Of a DNA stretch of 64,000 bases, positions 28,158-37,482 are shown one piece after another; the stretch's first letter is position 1, and each line of letters opens with the position of its first letter. A program made the translations under genes and the position numbers. The stretch lies in assembly GCF_005154805.1 (NCBI RefSeq), contig NZ_CP039727.1:617501-681500 (forward strand), given 5' to 3'. This DNA comes from Bacillus sp. S3. Its GTDB lineage: Bacteria; Bacillota; Bacilli; Bacillales; Cytobacillaceae. A model generated the notes under the pieces. That model saw only the letters and a program-made list of their open reading frames with translations. It made no database searches and was not told the DNA's origin.

Positions 28158-29721
28158 TGAAGTGCTTGAGCGAAAAGCATTAACAAAAATGATTAACAGC
28201 TCGACAATGGACGTGATGGTCGTTGGTGAGGCTGCAAATGGAAGAAAGGCAATTGAAATGACACTCGAGCATAAACCGGATCTCATCTTTATGGATATAA
28301 AAATGCCGGGAATTGATGGCGTCCAGGCAGTAAAGGAAATTAAACAACTTTATCCCAGCATCCACTTTATTATGGTTTCGGCCTTTAATACTTTTGAATA
28401 CGCCAAGGAAGTCATGCAGCAGGGGGTTAAGGAGTATATATTAAAGCCTAGCAGCAAGCAGGATATTCTCGCTGCGATCGAGCGGGTTTCGAGCGAAATC
28501 CTTGAGGAAAGAAATCAGCAGGAGGAACAGAAAAGCTTGCGGGATCATTTGGATCGAGCGGTTTCGATTGCGCAAAAAGAATGGGTTTCGTCCTTAATAG
28601 TGAACCAAGTGCAGGATATTACCTTTGATGAATGGAGCGAACTGCTGGGAGTAGAAATTACCTCGGGATATATCATGCTGTTTACTTTACTGCAGCCAGC
28701 GTCCGCTGACCTTACTGCAAGTGAAAAGCAAAACTGGTATATCTGGTTAAAGGACACCCTAAAGGATGTCGTAAAAAAGCAAGAAGTTATGATTGGTCCG
28801 GTAACGGATACACAGGTGCCCGTTTTATTCCTTTGTAAAAAACCCACGGAAAAAATGCATTTTAGAACAAACGCGCAAATGTTTCTTGAGAGCTTGATTC
28901 ACTTTTTCAAAAAAGAAAGCTTCAGGGGTGATATAAGGATTGGGATTGGCCATCCTTACAGTCATGCCCATGATTTGAATAAGTCCTATCATGAAGCGGT
29001 TTTGGCTTTGGAACAGCTGATGAAAGTGCCTAATCGCAGGTATAGATTCTGCGACCGCCAAGGGACTGCCTTCGAGCTGCCCGCTGAATCAGGAGTATTA
29101 GAAGTAGAGAAAAAACTTTTAGAAGCCGTCAGGCAGGGAGACGTCAATCAGGTCTTGTTTATCTTTGATTCGTTTATTACAAGGCTTGAGTCGAACAAGA
29201 CCATTACACCATCATGGGTGAAAAAATCATTCGATGAATTGTTTATTCTCCTTTCCCGTATGCTTCATGACCTAGGCATCCATTATGAGCGGATTCCGGC
29301 AATCGACGAGTCTGATGAAGTCTATTTTATGTTTGAAAAAGGTAAGGCGCATCTGCTTGCGGTCGTCCAGCATGTTCAGTTGTGGCGGAATAATCATGCA
29401 AAAGGCATGCTCCAAAAGGCAAAGGAATATATCGAAAGGCATTATGCCGAATCGATTTCATTGGAATCAGCTGCCGAATATGTCGAGCTTAGTCCCTATT
29501 ATTTTAGTAAATTATTTAAAGACCGGTTTGGTTTGACGTTTATCGATTACTTGACGGAAATAAGAATCAAACATGCCAAAGCGGAAATGATGTCTCCGGG
29601 AAAAAGCTTAAAGGAAATCTGCTATTCAGTAGGCTATAAGGACCCCAACTATTTTAGCCGCGTGTTTAAAAAGGCAACAGGCTTGTCCCCAACAGAATAT
29701 CGGAAAATAACGGTAAGTTAA
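28132..29721 (+). CDS. YesN-type response regulator with AraC DNA-binding domain
   Basis: About 529 residues. A receiver domain (acidic DDE near the N-terminus, phospho-acceptor Asp55 in FMDIKMPG, conserved Lys in YILKPSSK) is followed by a ~300-residue linker. A C-terminal AraC helix-turn-helix pair ([47 protein letters not shown]) closes the protein. GGGGAG at 28118 fits the TTG at 28132 better than the ATG at 28126, only two bases away. It probably activates mglBAC downstream when the sensor detects its sugar; this link is inferred from position. Confidence 0.92.
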   Translation: MLKILIVDDEVLERKALTKMINSSTMDVMVVGEAANGRKAIEMTLEHKPDLIFMDIKMPGIDGVQAVKEIKQLYPSIHFIMVSAFNTFEYAKEVMQQGVKEYILKPSSKQDILAAIERVSSEILEERNQQEEQKSLRDHLDRAVSIAQKEWVSSLIVNQVQDITFDEWSELLGVEITSGYIMLFTLLQPASADLTASEKQNWYIWLKDTLKDVVKKQEVMIGPVTDTQVPVLFLCKKPTEKMHFRTNAQMFLESLIHFFKKESFRGDIRIGIGHPYSHAHDLNKSYHEAVLALEQLMKVPNRRYRFCDRQGTAFELPAESGVLEVEKKLLEAVRQGDVNQVLFIFDSFITRLESNKTITPSWVKKSFDELFILLSRMLHDLGIHYERIPAIDESDEVYFMFEKGKAHLLAVVQHVQLWRNNHAKGMLQKAKEYIERHYAESISLESAAEYVELSPYYFSKLFKDRFGLTFIDYLTEIRIKHAKAEMMSPGKSLKEICYSVGYKDPNYFSRVFKKATGLSPTEYRKITVS

Positions 29722-29727
29722 GGTTTT

Positions 29728-29775
29728 AAAATAAACAGGCCAATTCGTATATAACGGGTTGGCCTGTTTATTTTT
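29728..29775 (+). terminator. Terminator of the sensor operon
   Basis: AAATAAACAGGCCAA and TTGGCCTGTTTATTT form a 15-base stem with T residues at the end. Confidence 0.92.
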
Positions 29776-29861
29776 AAGCCGTTCGCAAAATAGTCTAGAA
29801 ATTCACAAATATGTGCTAGAGGTTTGAACTATTGCATGATTTCTCTGGATGCTACCATAGG

Positions 29862-29875
29862 TGTAAGGGCTTACA
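29862..29875 (+). promoter_or_regulatory. cre-like palindrome upstream of mglB
   Basis: TGTAAGGGCTTACA is a near-perfect palindrome matching the CcpA cre consensus, except that the central CG is GG. It lies 73 bases before the mglB start. Confidence 0.55.
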
Positions 29876-29947
29876 AAGGACTTTAGTTTAGCAGGTTAAA
29901 TAGCTTGCCGAAGTCTTTTGTTAAAAAAGTAAAAGGAGAATGATCAC

Positions 29948-31012
29948 ATGGGTAAGAAGAAAAAAGGGTTAATTCTATCTTTAACAGTGGCATCTAGTAT
30001 TCTATTAGCGGCAGGCTGCAGTAGTTCAACTGGCGGGACAGATTCCGGCAAGGGAAAGGACGGCGGCGGTCTTCCTGCGGTTGGGGCAACGATTTACAAG
30101 TTTGATGATAACTTCATGTCCTACGTGCGCCGTGCAATGGAAGATTCCGCAAAAGATAAGGTAAAACTGATGTTGAATGACTCGCAGAACGACCAAGCAA
30201 AGCAAATTGAGCAAGTGGATACGCTGATTGCCAAAGGGGCAAAATCACTGGCGATTAACCTTGTTGATCCAAAAGCTGCCCAAACGATTATTGACAAAGC
30301 TAAGCCAAAGAACATTCCGGTTATCTTCTTTAATAAGGAGCCGGATGCAAGCGTGTTAAAAGGCTATGATCAAGCTTACTATGTTGGCACAACCTCTTCA
30401 GAGTCAGGTATCCTTCAAGGCGAATTAATCGCTAAGGCTTGGGAAGCAAATAAAGATAAATATGACAAAAACAAAGATGGTAAACTGCAGTACGTATTAC
30501 TAAAAGGGGAGCCAGGACATCCCGATGCGGAAGCTCGTACGAAATTTGCGGTGGACACGGTAAAAGAAAAAGGAATCCAAGTAGAAGAGCTGGCAATGGA
30601 TACGGCAATGTGGGATGCAACAAAGGCAACTGAAAAAATGGATGCCTGGTTAGCAAAATACAGCGAAAAAATTGAATTTGTCATTGCCAACAATGACGGT
30701 ATGGCACTAGGTGCAATTGCTTCGCTTGAAAAAGCAGGATTCTTCACCGGTGATAAATATATGCCGGTAGTTGGTGTAGACGCAATTCCGGAAGCACTTG
30801 AAATGATTGAAAAAGGCAAAATGGTTGGTTCGATATTAAATGATGCGAAAAACCAAGGGAAAGCCACCATCGACATTGCGGCAAACGCGGCGAAGGGGAA
30901 AGACGTGTTAGACGGAACAGAGTGGAAGCTGGACGATAATAAAGCCGTTCGTGTCCCTTATGTTGAAGTGACTAAAGATAATATCCAAGTTGGTAAAGAC
31001 GCTTATAAATAA
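29948..31012 (+). CDS. mglB: Galactose/methyl-galactoside ABC transporter binding lipoprotein
   Basis: A 354-residue solute-binding protein. The lipoprotein signal ends LLAAGC (Cys24), followed by a Gly/Ser linker. A calcium-loop motif DKNKDGKLQ (173-181) matches the EF-hand-like loop characteristic of the galactose/glucose-binding protein. MPVVGVDAIPEALEMIEKGKM is the conserved C-terminal lobe motif. The ATG is preceded by AAAAGGAGAATGATC. It is first in mglBAC, under a likely cre and the adjacent YesMN-type system. A repeat cluster and a hairpin separate it from mglA. Confidence 0.94.
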   Translation: MGKKKKGLILSLTVASSILLAAGCSSSTGGTDSGKGKDGGGLPAVGATIYKFDDNFMSYVRRAMEDSAKDKVKLMLNDSQNDQAKQIEQVDTLIAKGAKSLAINLVDPKAAQTIIDKAKPKNIPVIFFNKEPDASVLKGYDQAYYVGTTSSESGILQGELIAKAWEANKDKYDKNKDGKLQYVLLKGEPGHPDAEARTKFAVDTVKEKGIQVEELAMDTAMWDATKATEKMDAWLAKYSEKIEFVIANNDGMALGAIASLEKAGFFTGDKYMPVVGVDAIPEALEMIEKGKMVGSILNDAKNQGKATIDIAANAAKGKDVLDGTEWKLDDNKAVRVPYVEVTKDNIQVGKDAYK

Positions 31013-31136
31013 GAAAAGCGGAAGCGCCTTGATTAGGGGCGACAGGCATAAGACGGGCCGGTGAGAAGGCTGTTTTTTAGCCTTCTTGACGGATTGGCTT
31101 ATGACCCCGAGCCCCTAGGCGCTGGAGCTAGACAAT
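31013..31136. repeat. AAGCGGAAGCGCC...GGCGCTGGAGCTAGACA interspersed repeat, full unit
   Basis: It starts at AGAAAAGCGGAAGCGCC and ends at GGCGCTGGAGCTAGACA, so the ends pair (GCGCC/GGCGC). An inner hairpin GAGAAGGCT / AGCCTTCTT has a T loop, and flanking GGCATAAG / CTTATG also pairs. The whole unit can fold as a long RNA cruciform. This motif recurs between genes in many Bacillaceae, as far as I recall. Confidence 0.8.
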
Positions 31137-31138
31137 AA

Positions 31139-31195
31139 GAAAAGCGGAAGCGCCGCCAGTCCGGGGGCTGGAAGCAGTCAGCCCTAAGGCGCTCT
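31139..31195. repeat. Second, truncated copy of the AAGCGGAAGCGCC repeat
   Basis: It begins again with AGAAAAGCGGAAGCGCC, but the middle is short. It ends at AAGGCGCTCTTCG, giving a GCGCC...GGCGC hairpin around a GGGGCTG / CAGCCC inner pair. Confidence 0.7.
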
Positions 31196-31196
31196 T

Positions 31197-31240
31197 CGAA
31201 CGAAGGAAAAGATCTTGCTTTTCCTTCGTTCGGGGTTTTA
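31197..31240 (+). terminator. Strong hairpin between mglB and mglA
   Basis: CGAACGAAGGAAAAG (31197-31211) and its exact complement (31218-31232) form a 15-base stem with a six-base loop, followed by GGGGTTTTATTTC. It looks like a partial terminator or mRNA-stabilising hairpin that could favour mglB over mglAC. Confidence 0.75.
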
Positions 31241-31345
31241 TTTCTTTTCAAACTGGACTTTTGTTTATAAACATTTTTTCTATCGATATGAGACTCGCTT
31301 TGATTGTCTCATATTTTTTAAATGGTTAGGCGGGGAGGTTTGCTT

Positions 31346-32848
31346 ATGTCTGAGGCTAGTGCAACCAATTTACTTGAAATGCAGCATATAACGAAACGGT
31401 TTCCCGGCGTGATTGCCCTAAATAGTGTTTCACTCAAAGTGAAAGCGGGAACCGTACATGCCTTAATGGGTGAAAACGGGGCAGGTAAATCAACGTTAAT
31501 GAAATGCTTGTTTGGGATTTATTCGATGGATGAAGGCAAAATTCTTTTTGAAGGAAAAGAAGTAGCATTTGCTAATTCCAAGCAGGCGCTTGAAAACGGT
31601 GTTTCCATGGTGCACCAGGAATTGAACCAGGTGCGGCAGCGCAATGTTATGGATAATATTTGGCTCGGCCGTTATCCGAAAAAAGGCGTCTTCATTGATG
31701 AGAAGAAAATGTATGAGGACACAAAGGCGATTTTTAAAGGACTTGATATCAATATTGACCCGCGCAGCAAAGTGAGCACCTTATCCGTTTCGGAGATGCA
31801 GATGGTGGAAATTGCCAAGGCAGTCTCGTACGGTTCAAAAATTATCGTCATGGATGAACCAACATCATCCCTGACAGAGAATGAAGTGAACCATCTCTTT
31901 ACCATCATTCGCAAGCTCCAGAGTGATCATGTTGCGATTATCTATATTTCACACAAAATGGAAGAAATTTTGAAGATTTCTGATGAAGTAACCATCATGA
32001 GGGACGGTCAATATATTGCGACGAAAAGTGCGAAGGAATTAACGACTGATGAAATCATTAAGCTGATGGTTGGCCGTGATTTGTCACAGCGTTTTCCGGA
32101 AAAAATCAATAAACCGGGGGAAATGATTTTGAAAGTCTCTGATTTAACAGCAGAGACACAGCCTTCATTTTCCGATGTAAACTTCAAGCTGAGGCAGGGA
32201 GAAATTTTAGGAATTGCCGGCCTCGTGGGTTCCAAGCGGACAGAAGTGCTGGAGTCGATTTTTGGCATGAGATCGTTGAAATCCGGGACGATCGAATTGA
32301 ATGGGAAAGTGGTCAAGAATCATTCACCGCAGCATGCCATCAAAAATGGCTTTGCCTTAGTAACGGAAGAAAGAAGGTCCACAGGTATTTTTCCAGAATT
32401 AAGCATCAGCTTTAACTCGATCATTTCCAACATTGAACAATACCGTAAAGGTCCGTTCTTATCAGATAGTAAGGTGAAGGAAGACACGCAGTGGGTTATT
32501 GACTCCATGAAGGTGAAAACACCAACCCAAAAAACATCCATCGGTAGCCTTTCAGGCGGAAACCAGCAGAAGGTGATTATCGGCCGCTGGCTGTTGACGA
32601 AACCGGATATTTTATTGCTGGATGAACCAACACGGGGAATTGATGTAGGAGCAAAGTTTGAAATCTATCAACTTATTAACCAATTAGCAGCGTCCGGAAA
32701 AGGGATTATCATGATCTCTTCCGAAATGCCGGAGCTTTTAGGGGTGACAGATAGAATTTTAGTTATGAGTAATGGAAAAGCAGCTGGAATCGTAGAGACG
32801 TCTTCTACCTCTCAAGAAGAAATTATGCGATTAGCAGCGTTGTATTAG
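31346..32848 (+). CDS. mglA: Galactose/methyl-galactoside ABC importer ATPase
   Basis: A 500-residue tandem ATPase of the MglA/RbsA class. The first domain has an intact Walker A GENGAGKS and Walker [12 protein letters not shown]. The second has the degenerate Walker [10 protein letters not shown] typical of this family, with LSGGNQQKV and [15 protein letters not shown]. It energises uptake through MglC. The ATG at 31346 follows GGGGAGG at good spacing; the in-frame ATG at 31322 lies upstream of that site. Distance and hairpins separate it from mglB, while mglC follows after 12 bases. Confidence 0.93.
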   Translation: MSEASATNLLEMQHITKRFPGVIALNSVSLKVKAGTVHALMGENGAGKSTLMKCLFGIYSMDEGKILFEGKEVAFANSKQALENGVSMVHQELNQVRQRNVMDNIWLGRYPKKGVFIDEKKMYEDTKAIFKGLDINIDPRSKVSTLSVSEMQMVEIAKAVSYGSKIIVMDEPTSSLTENEVNHLFTIIRKLQSDHVAIIYISHKMEEILKISDEVTIMRDGQYIATKSAKELTTDEIIKLMVGRDLSQRFPEKINKPGEMILKVSDLTAETQPSFSDVNFKLRQGEILGIAGLVGSKRTEVLESIFGMRSLKSGTIELNGKVVKNHSPQHAIKNGFALVTEERRSTGIFPELSISFNSIISNIEQYRKGPFLSDSKVKEDTQWVIDSMKVKTPTQKTSIGSLSGGNQQKVIIGRWLLTKPDILLLDEPTRGIDVGAKFEIYQLINQLAASGKGIIMISSEMPELLGVTDRILVMSNGKAAGIVETSSTSQEEIMRLAALY

Positions 32849-32860
32849 GAGGCGACGGAA

Positions 32861-33883
32861 ATGAACACGGAGGCTTCAAAAAAAGCGAATGTATCTAAAT
32901 GGCTTGTTGATAATGTTATATATGTAGTGTTAGTCCTTCTTGTTGTAGGGATTGTCATTGCTTCACCGGACTTCTTGTCGATGACCAACTTAATCAATAT
33001 TTTGGCACAATCCTCATCAAGGATCATCATCGCACTTGGGGTTGCCGGTATCTTAATTACTGCAGGTACGGACTTGTCAGCAGGACGAATGGTCGGTCTT
33101 GCCGCTGTTATTTCGGCATCGATGCTCCAGGCTGGGGATTATGCCTATAAAATGTATCCTAACCTGCCTGAATTACCGCTGTTTGTACCGATTATAATTG
33201 CGATGGCAGCAACTGGTCTAATTGCTGCATTAAACGGTGTAGTCGTTTCGAAATTTCATGTGCCGCCGTTTATCGCAACACTCGGTATGATGATTGGGGT
33301 ATACGGACTAACTTCGATTTACTTTGACCGTCCGCCATATGGCGCCCAGCCAATCGGGGGTTTAAGTGAAAAGTTTACCACTTTTGCCCAGCGTGGAATT
33401 AAAGTAGGGTCATATGAATTCCCCTATCTCATTTTGTATGCCATTATTGTCTCTCTCATTATTTGGGTAATTTGGAATAAAACTCAGCTTGGTAAAAATA
33501 TGTACGCGATTGGCGGCAACCCGGAAGCCGCTAAGGTTTCCGGTGTTAACGTCGCCAAAAATCTGATTATCATCTATACGATTGCCGGTCTTCTTTATGG
33601 CTTAACAGGTACATTGGAGGCAGGCCGTGTCGGAAGTGCGACGAACAACACTGGTAACATGTACGAACTCGATGCCATTGCAGCCTGCGTTGTTGGCGGC
33701 GTATCCCTTTCCGGCGGGATTGGAACCGTTCCTGGCGTTGTCACAGGGGTATTAATTTTCCAAGTCATTAACTATGGCCTCGCATTCCTCGGCGTAAGCC
33801 CATATATCCAATTCATCGTAAAAGGCTTAATTATCATCGTTGCAGTGGCCTTCGACATGCGCAAACACGCTAAGAAAAAATAG
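32861..33883 (+). CDS. mglC: Galactose/methyl-galactoside ABC importer permease
   Basis: A 340-residue permease of the RbsC/MglC family with about eight to ten membrane helices. Signatures are ALGVAGILITAGTDLSAGRMVGLAA near the N-terminus and AGRVGSATNNTGNMYELDAIAACVVGGVSLSGGIGTVPG. It has AGGAGG before the ATG. Its TAG stop runs straight into the GGTGTCAGGCACC repeat. Confidence 0.94.
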   Translation: MNTEASKKANVSKWLVDNVIYVVLVLLVVGIVIASPDFLSMTNLINILAQSSSRIIIALGVAGILITAGTDLSAGRMVGLAAVISASMLQAGDYAYKMYPNLPELPLFVPIIIAMAATGLIAALNGVVVSKFHVPPFIATLGMMIGVYGLTSIYFDRPPYGAQPIGGLSEKFTTFAQRGIKVGSYEFPYLILYAIIVSLIIWVIWNKTQLGKNMYAIGGNPEAAKVSGVNVAKNLIIIYTIAGLLYGLTGTLEAGRVGSATNNTGNMYELDAIAACVVGGVSLSGGIGTVPGVVTGVLIFQVINYGLAFLGVSPYIQFIVKGLIIIVAVAFDMRKHAKKK

Positions 33884-33933
33884 GGTGTCAGGCACCATTC
33901 GTGGACAGTGTCCACGGGTGGTGGACACTGTCG
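33884..33933. repeat. GGTGTCAGGCACC-family repeat, copy 7 (single outer arm, three inner modules)
   Basis: GGTGTCAGGCACC is followed by CGTGGACAGTGTCCACG (itself a palindrome) and GGTGGACACTGTC. It begins at the mglC stop codon, between convergent genes. Confidence 0.88.
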
Positions 33934-33944
33934 TTTAGAATATG

Positions 33945-34736
33945 TTAGGATGTCCCGATGACTTTTTGGCCTTGGGGCTGTGTGTTGTTTGGATTGGGCT
34001 CTAGCGTGATTCCGATGTCATCAAAAGAGAGGTCTTTTGGCAGACGGCTGGTGATTATGCCTTTACCATTTAGGTCAGGTTTTAGGGTGCCAGCACTTTG
34101 CCGATGGCCATTCTTTAAGAGCCATACTTGATATACTTCCTCATCTTTTGTACTTGGGAGCTTAGATAACTCTATAACAAGTACGCTGTCACTGCTTTCT
34201 TGAAGAAGGTAGGCGTTTCCGCTTGCCGCAGCAGCTGAATTCATCCCCTTTAAGTCAAATGTCCGGACAATTTGCATCTGAGAACCAGTTTTGTTTTCCA
34301 ATGCGGTTATGTTTTCCTTCAATTGAAGGTTACTCCAGTAAAGCCCAATCACTCCTGCTAGTAAAACTGCTGTAATACCCGCAGATAAAGCTGAAAAGTG
34401 CCTTTCTAGAACTCCTTTTAACCTATCAAGAAAATGGTGCTCTTTTCGTTCGACTTCAACAACAGGTGAAGTTGACTGATGATTAGCTGCCTTCACTTGA
34501 ACTAGTGATGCTGTCCCATTTTCTTGAAAAATAAAATCCATGACCTCCGCTTTTAGTGATTCTGGGACATCCATTTCTTCGACATCATAAGAAAGCATCT
34601 GCCATGTCTCCTTTAAAGAATTTACTTCTTTCCGGCAGTGTTTACATGTTTTTAGATGGTGTTCGAATTGTGCCATTTCATGGACTGACAGTTCACCAAT
34701 AATATATAAAGACAGGTTTTCGCACTTATCTTCCAT
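33945..34736 (-). CDS. Anti-sigma factor with zinc-binding N-terminus and RskA domain
   Basis: A 263-residue single-pass membrane protein. The N-terminal zinc anti-sigma motif is HLKTCKHC (His27, Cys31, Cys34). One transmembrane helix lies at about 117-135 (SAGITAVLLAGVIGLYWSNL). The external C-terminal domain (VLVIELSKLPSTKDEEVYQVWLL, GITLEP) matches the RskA/anti-sigma-K fold. It should hold the adjacent ECF sigma factor inactive until proteolysis or redox release. The ATG at 34736 lies six bases after AGGAGGTG; the GTG at 34745 overlaps that site. It overlaps the sigma gene by 11 bases. Confidence 0.88.
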   Translation of the reverse strand: MEDKCENLSLYIIGELSVHEMAQFEHHLKTCKHCRKEVNSLKETWQMLSYDVEEMDVPESLKAEVMDFIFQENGTASLVQVKAANHQSTSPVVEVERKEHHFLDRLKGVLERHFSALSAGITAVLLAGVIGLYWSNLQLKENITALENKTGSQMQIVRTFDLKGMNSAAAASGNAYLLQESSDSVLVIELSKLPSTKDEEVYQVWLLKNGHRQSAGTLKPDLNGKGIITSRLPKDLSFDDIGITLEPNPNNTQPQGQKVIGTS

Positions 34737-35310
34737 GCTGAACACCTCCTGTTTCTTTACTGAAATATTTACGAAGTATTTTTAATGTTTGATGCAGCCG
34801 GCTTTTAATGGTACCAAGTGGTTTTTGTTCCATTTTCGCAATTTCACTTAAGGAATAGCCTTCCCAGTACAATAAATTGATGAGGCGCTGCTGTGGTTCG
34901 GAAAGATGTTGCTTGGCTTCTTGAATTTGCTGCTTTAATAGACTTTTTGAAACTTGCAGAGGTACACTTTCTGTTTCCTGATCCTCCATTTGCCCCCATT
35001 CATTAGGCTCAAGCTGGACACTCCCAGGCTGTTTTTGTTCTTTTCGTATACTATCAATGGCAATGTTTCGGGTAATGGTGAGCAGCCAGTTTACAAATTT
35101 GCCTTGCAGCGGGTTGTAGGGCCGTTTCACTGTCCAAATTCGGAGAAAGACTTGCTGGACAATTTCTTTCGTTTTCTCTCTATCACCTTTAGTTAATTTA
35201 AAGGAGAAACTGTAGACGAGCTTTACATATCGATCATACAGTTCTTCAAGCGCCGGTCGATGTTTTTGGATAATTAATGCAATCAGTTCCTCGTCCGTTT
35301 TTGATTTCAC
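34726..35310 (-). CDS. ECF-type RNA polymerase sigma factor
   Basis: A 194-residue sigma-70 family protein with region 2 (ALEELYDRYVKLVYSFSFKLT ... QQVFLRIW) and region 4 (LSEPQQRLINLLYWEGYSLSEIAKMEQKPLGTIKSRLHQTL), and no region 1.1 or 3. AAAGGAGAG lies nine bases before the GTG at 35310; a TTG at 35316 is the alternative. Longer upstream in-frame starts overlap the terminator-like hairpin and lack ribosome sites. It pairs with the RskA-type anti-sigma. It probably reads the GAACC-N16-CGTTAC promoter upstream of the lipoprotein gene; this is inferred. Confidence 0.92.
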   Translation of the reverse strand: MKSKTDEELIALIIQKHRPALEELYDRYVKLVYSFSFKLTKGDREKTKEIVQQVFLRIWTVKRPYNPLQGKFVNWLLTITRNIAIDSIRKEQKQPGSVQLEPNEWGQMEDQETESVPLQVSKSLLKQQIQEAKQHLSEPQQRLINLLYWEGYSLSEIAKMEQKPLGTIKSRLHQTLKILRKYFSKETGGVQHGR

Positions 35311-35360
35311 TGCCAAATTCTCTCCTTTATGAAAAAGTTTTACTAAGTATAAGACAAGGT

Positions 35361-35394
35361 AAAGAGAAAAAAGAACTGCCAAAAAGGGCAGTCC
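35361..35394 (-). terminator. Attenuator-like hairpin between lipoprotein and sigma genes
   Basis: On the minus strand ACTGCC and GGCAGT form a stem with a short loop, followed by a T-rich tail (TTCTTTTTTCTCTTT). It could reduce read-through from the lipoprotein gene into the sigma gene. Confidence 0.65.
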
Positions 35395-35407
35395 TTTCGT
35401 ATCATGC

Positions 35408-35923
35408 TTATGGTGTAAAGGTTGTTTCGCTGTTAATGATGAACCAAACGTCCTTAACCCCTTGTCCGTTTACATCCCCAGACGCTTGATCTTTAACAAA
35501 ATAATACAGCGGGTAGCCTTTATAGGTTGTTTGCTTTTCACCTGTATCCTCACGGGTAATGGTGCCGAAATCATCTTTATTAAAGCCTTCTGGAACCTCA
35601 AAGTTTTCCTTATAGAAGGATGGCCAGTTTTGCAGACATTCACCGCTGCAGTTTGAAGTATTTGGCTTATCATTTTTGAAATAGTAGAGTGCCTTACCGT
35701 CAGCATCAGTCAGATATTTGCCGGTCTTTTCATTTTCCATTAGCTGTAGTGCAGGCACATTTTCTTGAGAGGATTCTTCTGTTTTCTTGTCACTTGGTTC
35801 GTTTGACACTGCTTCTGCCTGATCATTTTTCTGTGTATCCTCCGCTTTTTCTTTAGAACTGCAGCCAACAAGCAGCACTCCTGTTAAAAGAAATAAGACA
35901 ATCCAATTCCACTTTTTCATCAT
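35408..35923 (-). CDS. Secreted-repeat (COG4315-type) lipoprotein
   Basis: A 171-residue lipoprotein. The signal ends LLVGC (Cys21), followed by a long Glu/Lys/Ser linker. The domain is built of two repeats of the lipoprotein YxxYF type (GKYLTDADGKALYYFKNDKP and TTYKGYPLYYFVKDQASGD), with a Cys pair in SNCSGECLQNWPSF. This matches the secreted_repeat (PF03640-like) family, whose function is not settled; redox or haem-related roles have been suggested. AGGAGG lies before the ATG. It is the promoter-proximal gene of the ECF sigma operon and a candidate for the sensed or target function. Confidence 0.85.
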   Translation of the reverse strand: MMKKWNWIVLFLLTGVLLVGCSSKEKAEDTQKNDQAEAVSNEPSDKKTEESSQENVPALQLMENEKTGKYLTDADGKALYYFKNDKPNTSNCSGECLQNWPSFYKENFEVPEGFNKDDFGTITREDTGEKQTTYKGYPLYYFVKDQASGDVNGQGVKDVWFIINSETTFTP

Positions 35924-35956
35924 GTAAATCCTCCTTTTACTGATCTTTTCAATAAA

Positions 35957-35984
35957 GGTAACGAAGGAGGAGTAAAAACGGTTC
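35957..35984 (-). promoter_or_regulatory. ECF-type promoter of the lipoprotein-sigma-antisigma operon
   Basis: On the minus strand GAACC (35984-35980), exactly 16 bases, then CGTTAC (35963-35958). This has the GAAC / CGT architecture of ECF sigma promoters. The predicted start lies about 30 bases before the lipoprotein ATG. It suggests autoregulation by the sigma factor encoded downstream. Confidence 0.7.
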
Positions 35985-36026
35985 GATAAAAAAATGAACT
36001 ATTTTCAATCTAGTAAGCGGATACGG

Positions 36027-37088
36027 TTAAGCAATAAAAAATGTAACAATGGAGAGGATGACCGACGTAATCAACATCGCAATCAACGGCCGGGCCGCTT
36101 TAGTCCGCAGGTCCTTTAAGTTTACATTCAATCCGAGACCAACCATTGCAGTTGTCAAAATAAAGGTCGTAGCATTGGCAACGCCATCCATGGCAGTTTT
36201 TGAAAATGGAATGGATTTGCCAAGAACATAGCTTCCAAACAAACTCATCAAAATAAAGCCAATCAGGAACCAAGGAAATTCAATTTTCGAATCTCCAGCA
36301 CTGCTTGAACTTTTTCTTTTTACCCAATACATTAAGATAAAGCATAAAGGAACAAGTAACAGCACCCGGCCCAATTTTGCCAAAAGGGCAATGGCTAATC
36401 CATCCGGACCTGCCGGAGCTCCAGCTAAAGCGACATGGGCAATTTCGTGGAGGCTGATTCCGCTCCAGATGCCATAATCTATCGCTGATAACGGGAGAAA
36501 AGGCCTTAGAATCGTATAGGTAATGGAAAAAATCGTCCCAACAAGTGCAATAATTCCTATACCGATAGCGGTATCTTCATCCTTTGCTTTGATAATTGGT
36601 GATACGGCTGCAATCGCTGCTGCCCCGCACACTCCAGTTCCGACCCCAAGGAGCAGGACAAGAGAGTTTTCAGCTTTCAGTAATTTTCCCAGCCATACGG
36701 TAAATAATATCGCAAAGGCAATCACACCAATATCACGTGCAAGCAGACCAAGTCCTTGATGAAGCACGATATCAATATTCAGTTTTAACCCGTATAAAAT
36801 AATTGCAAAACGTAAAAAGCGTTTCGAAGAAAATTGAATCCCCGCTCGAATTTTTTCGGGATAACCGAAAAATTGCCGATACATGACTGCAATCACAATG
36901 GCACATGCAAGCGGGCCGACACGATCAAAGCCGGGAACTTTTGCTAATACGTAACCGATTGCCGCGATGACAACAGTAAAGGCGATTCCTCCTAACCATA
37001 ACGCTAAGGAAGGTTTGGGCTGCGGCTTTTTTTGCTGCTGGCCTGCCTGTTCGTTTAATGAGATAGCTCTTGCACTCTGACTCCCCAT
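36027..37088 (-). CDS. YeiH family (UPF0324) membrane protein, putative sulfate exporter
   Basis: A 353-residue membrane protein with about ten helices. FAIILYGLKLNI, LLGVGTGVCGAAAIAAVSPIIKAKDEDTA, the ISLHEIAHVALAG motif and MVGLGLNVNLKDLR are hallmarks of the YeiH/UPF0324 (PF03601) family, annotated as putative sulfate/anion exporters without firm proof. GAGGTGATAGAA precedes the ATG at 37088; the GTG at 37097 overlaps that site. It stands alone on the minus strand, divergent from the amidohydrolase gene. Confidence 0.87.
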   Translation of the reverse strand: MGSQSARAISLNEQAGQQQKKPQPKPSLALWLGGIAFTVVIAAIGYVLAKVPGFDRVGPLACAIVIAVMYRQFFGYPEKIRAGIQFSSKRFLRFAIILYGLKLNIDIVLHQGLGLLARDIGVIAFAILFTVWLGKLLKAENSLVLLLGVGTGVCGAAAIAAVSPIIKAKDEDTAIGIGIIALVGTIFSITYTILRPFLPLSAIDYGIWSGISLHEIAHVALAGAPAGPDGLAIALLAKLGRVLLLVPLCFILMYWVKRKSSSSAGDSKIEFPWFLIGFILMSLFGSYVLGKSIPFSKTAMDGVANATTFILTTAMVGLGLNVNLKDLRTKAARPLIAMLITSVILSIVTFFIA

Positions 37089-37482
37089 TTCTATCACCTC
37101 AGTTAAGTTTCTATCCTCAGAATACTCCTGATACGTACATAAGGGAAATAAAGATATATAATAAGGATAATAATAAAACTATATAAATAAAATAGGCCAA
37201 TGATTAGTAATGAGGGCAAAATGATGGGAGTCATACAAACTATCAAATCATTTACCTGAAAAATTTTATGTTTTGTCTAATGACAACTAGCAGGTGTATT
37301 ATATAATTAAAATAACTGAATATTTATATAAATTATTTTATAGATTACCTTGGGTATGGAACGGTTTGCATTATGAAAGGCCGTTGCCGTTGCAGTAACT
37401 TAAATCCGCCTTTTACTCCATGAGATTTAAAACTTACATAAAACCGTTCTTCATCTCATATTAACGAGGGAGTTGTTTAGTC
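37089..37482. other. Divergent promoter region of yeiH and the M20 amidohydrolase
   Basis: About 390 AT-rich bases. GAACGGTTT (about 37357) and AAACCGTTC (about 37441) form a widely spaced inverted repeat before the hydrolase gene. No clear -35/-10 pair or known RNA was seen. Confidence 0.4.
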
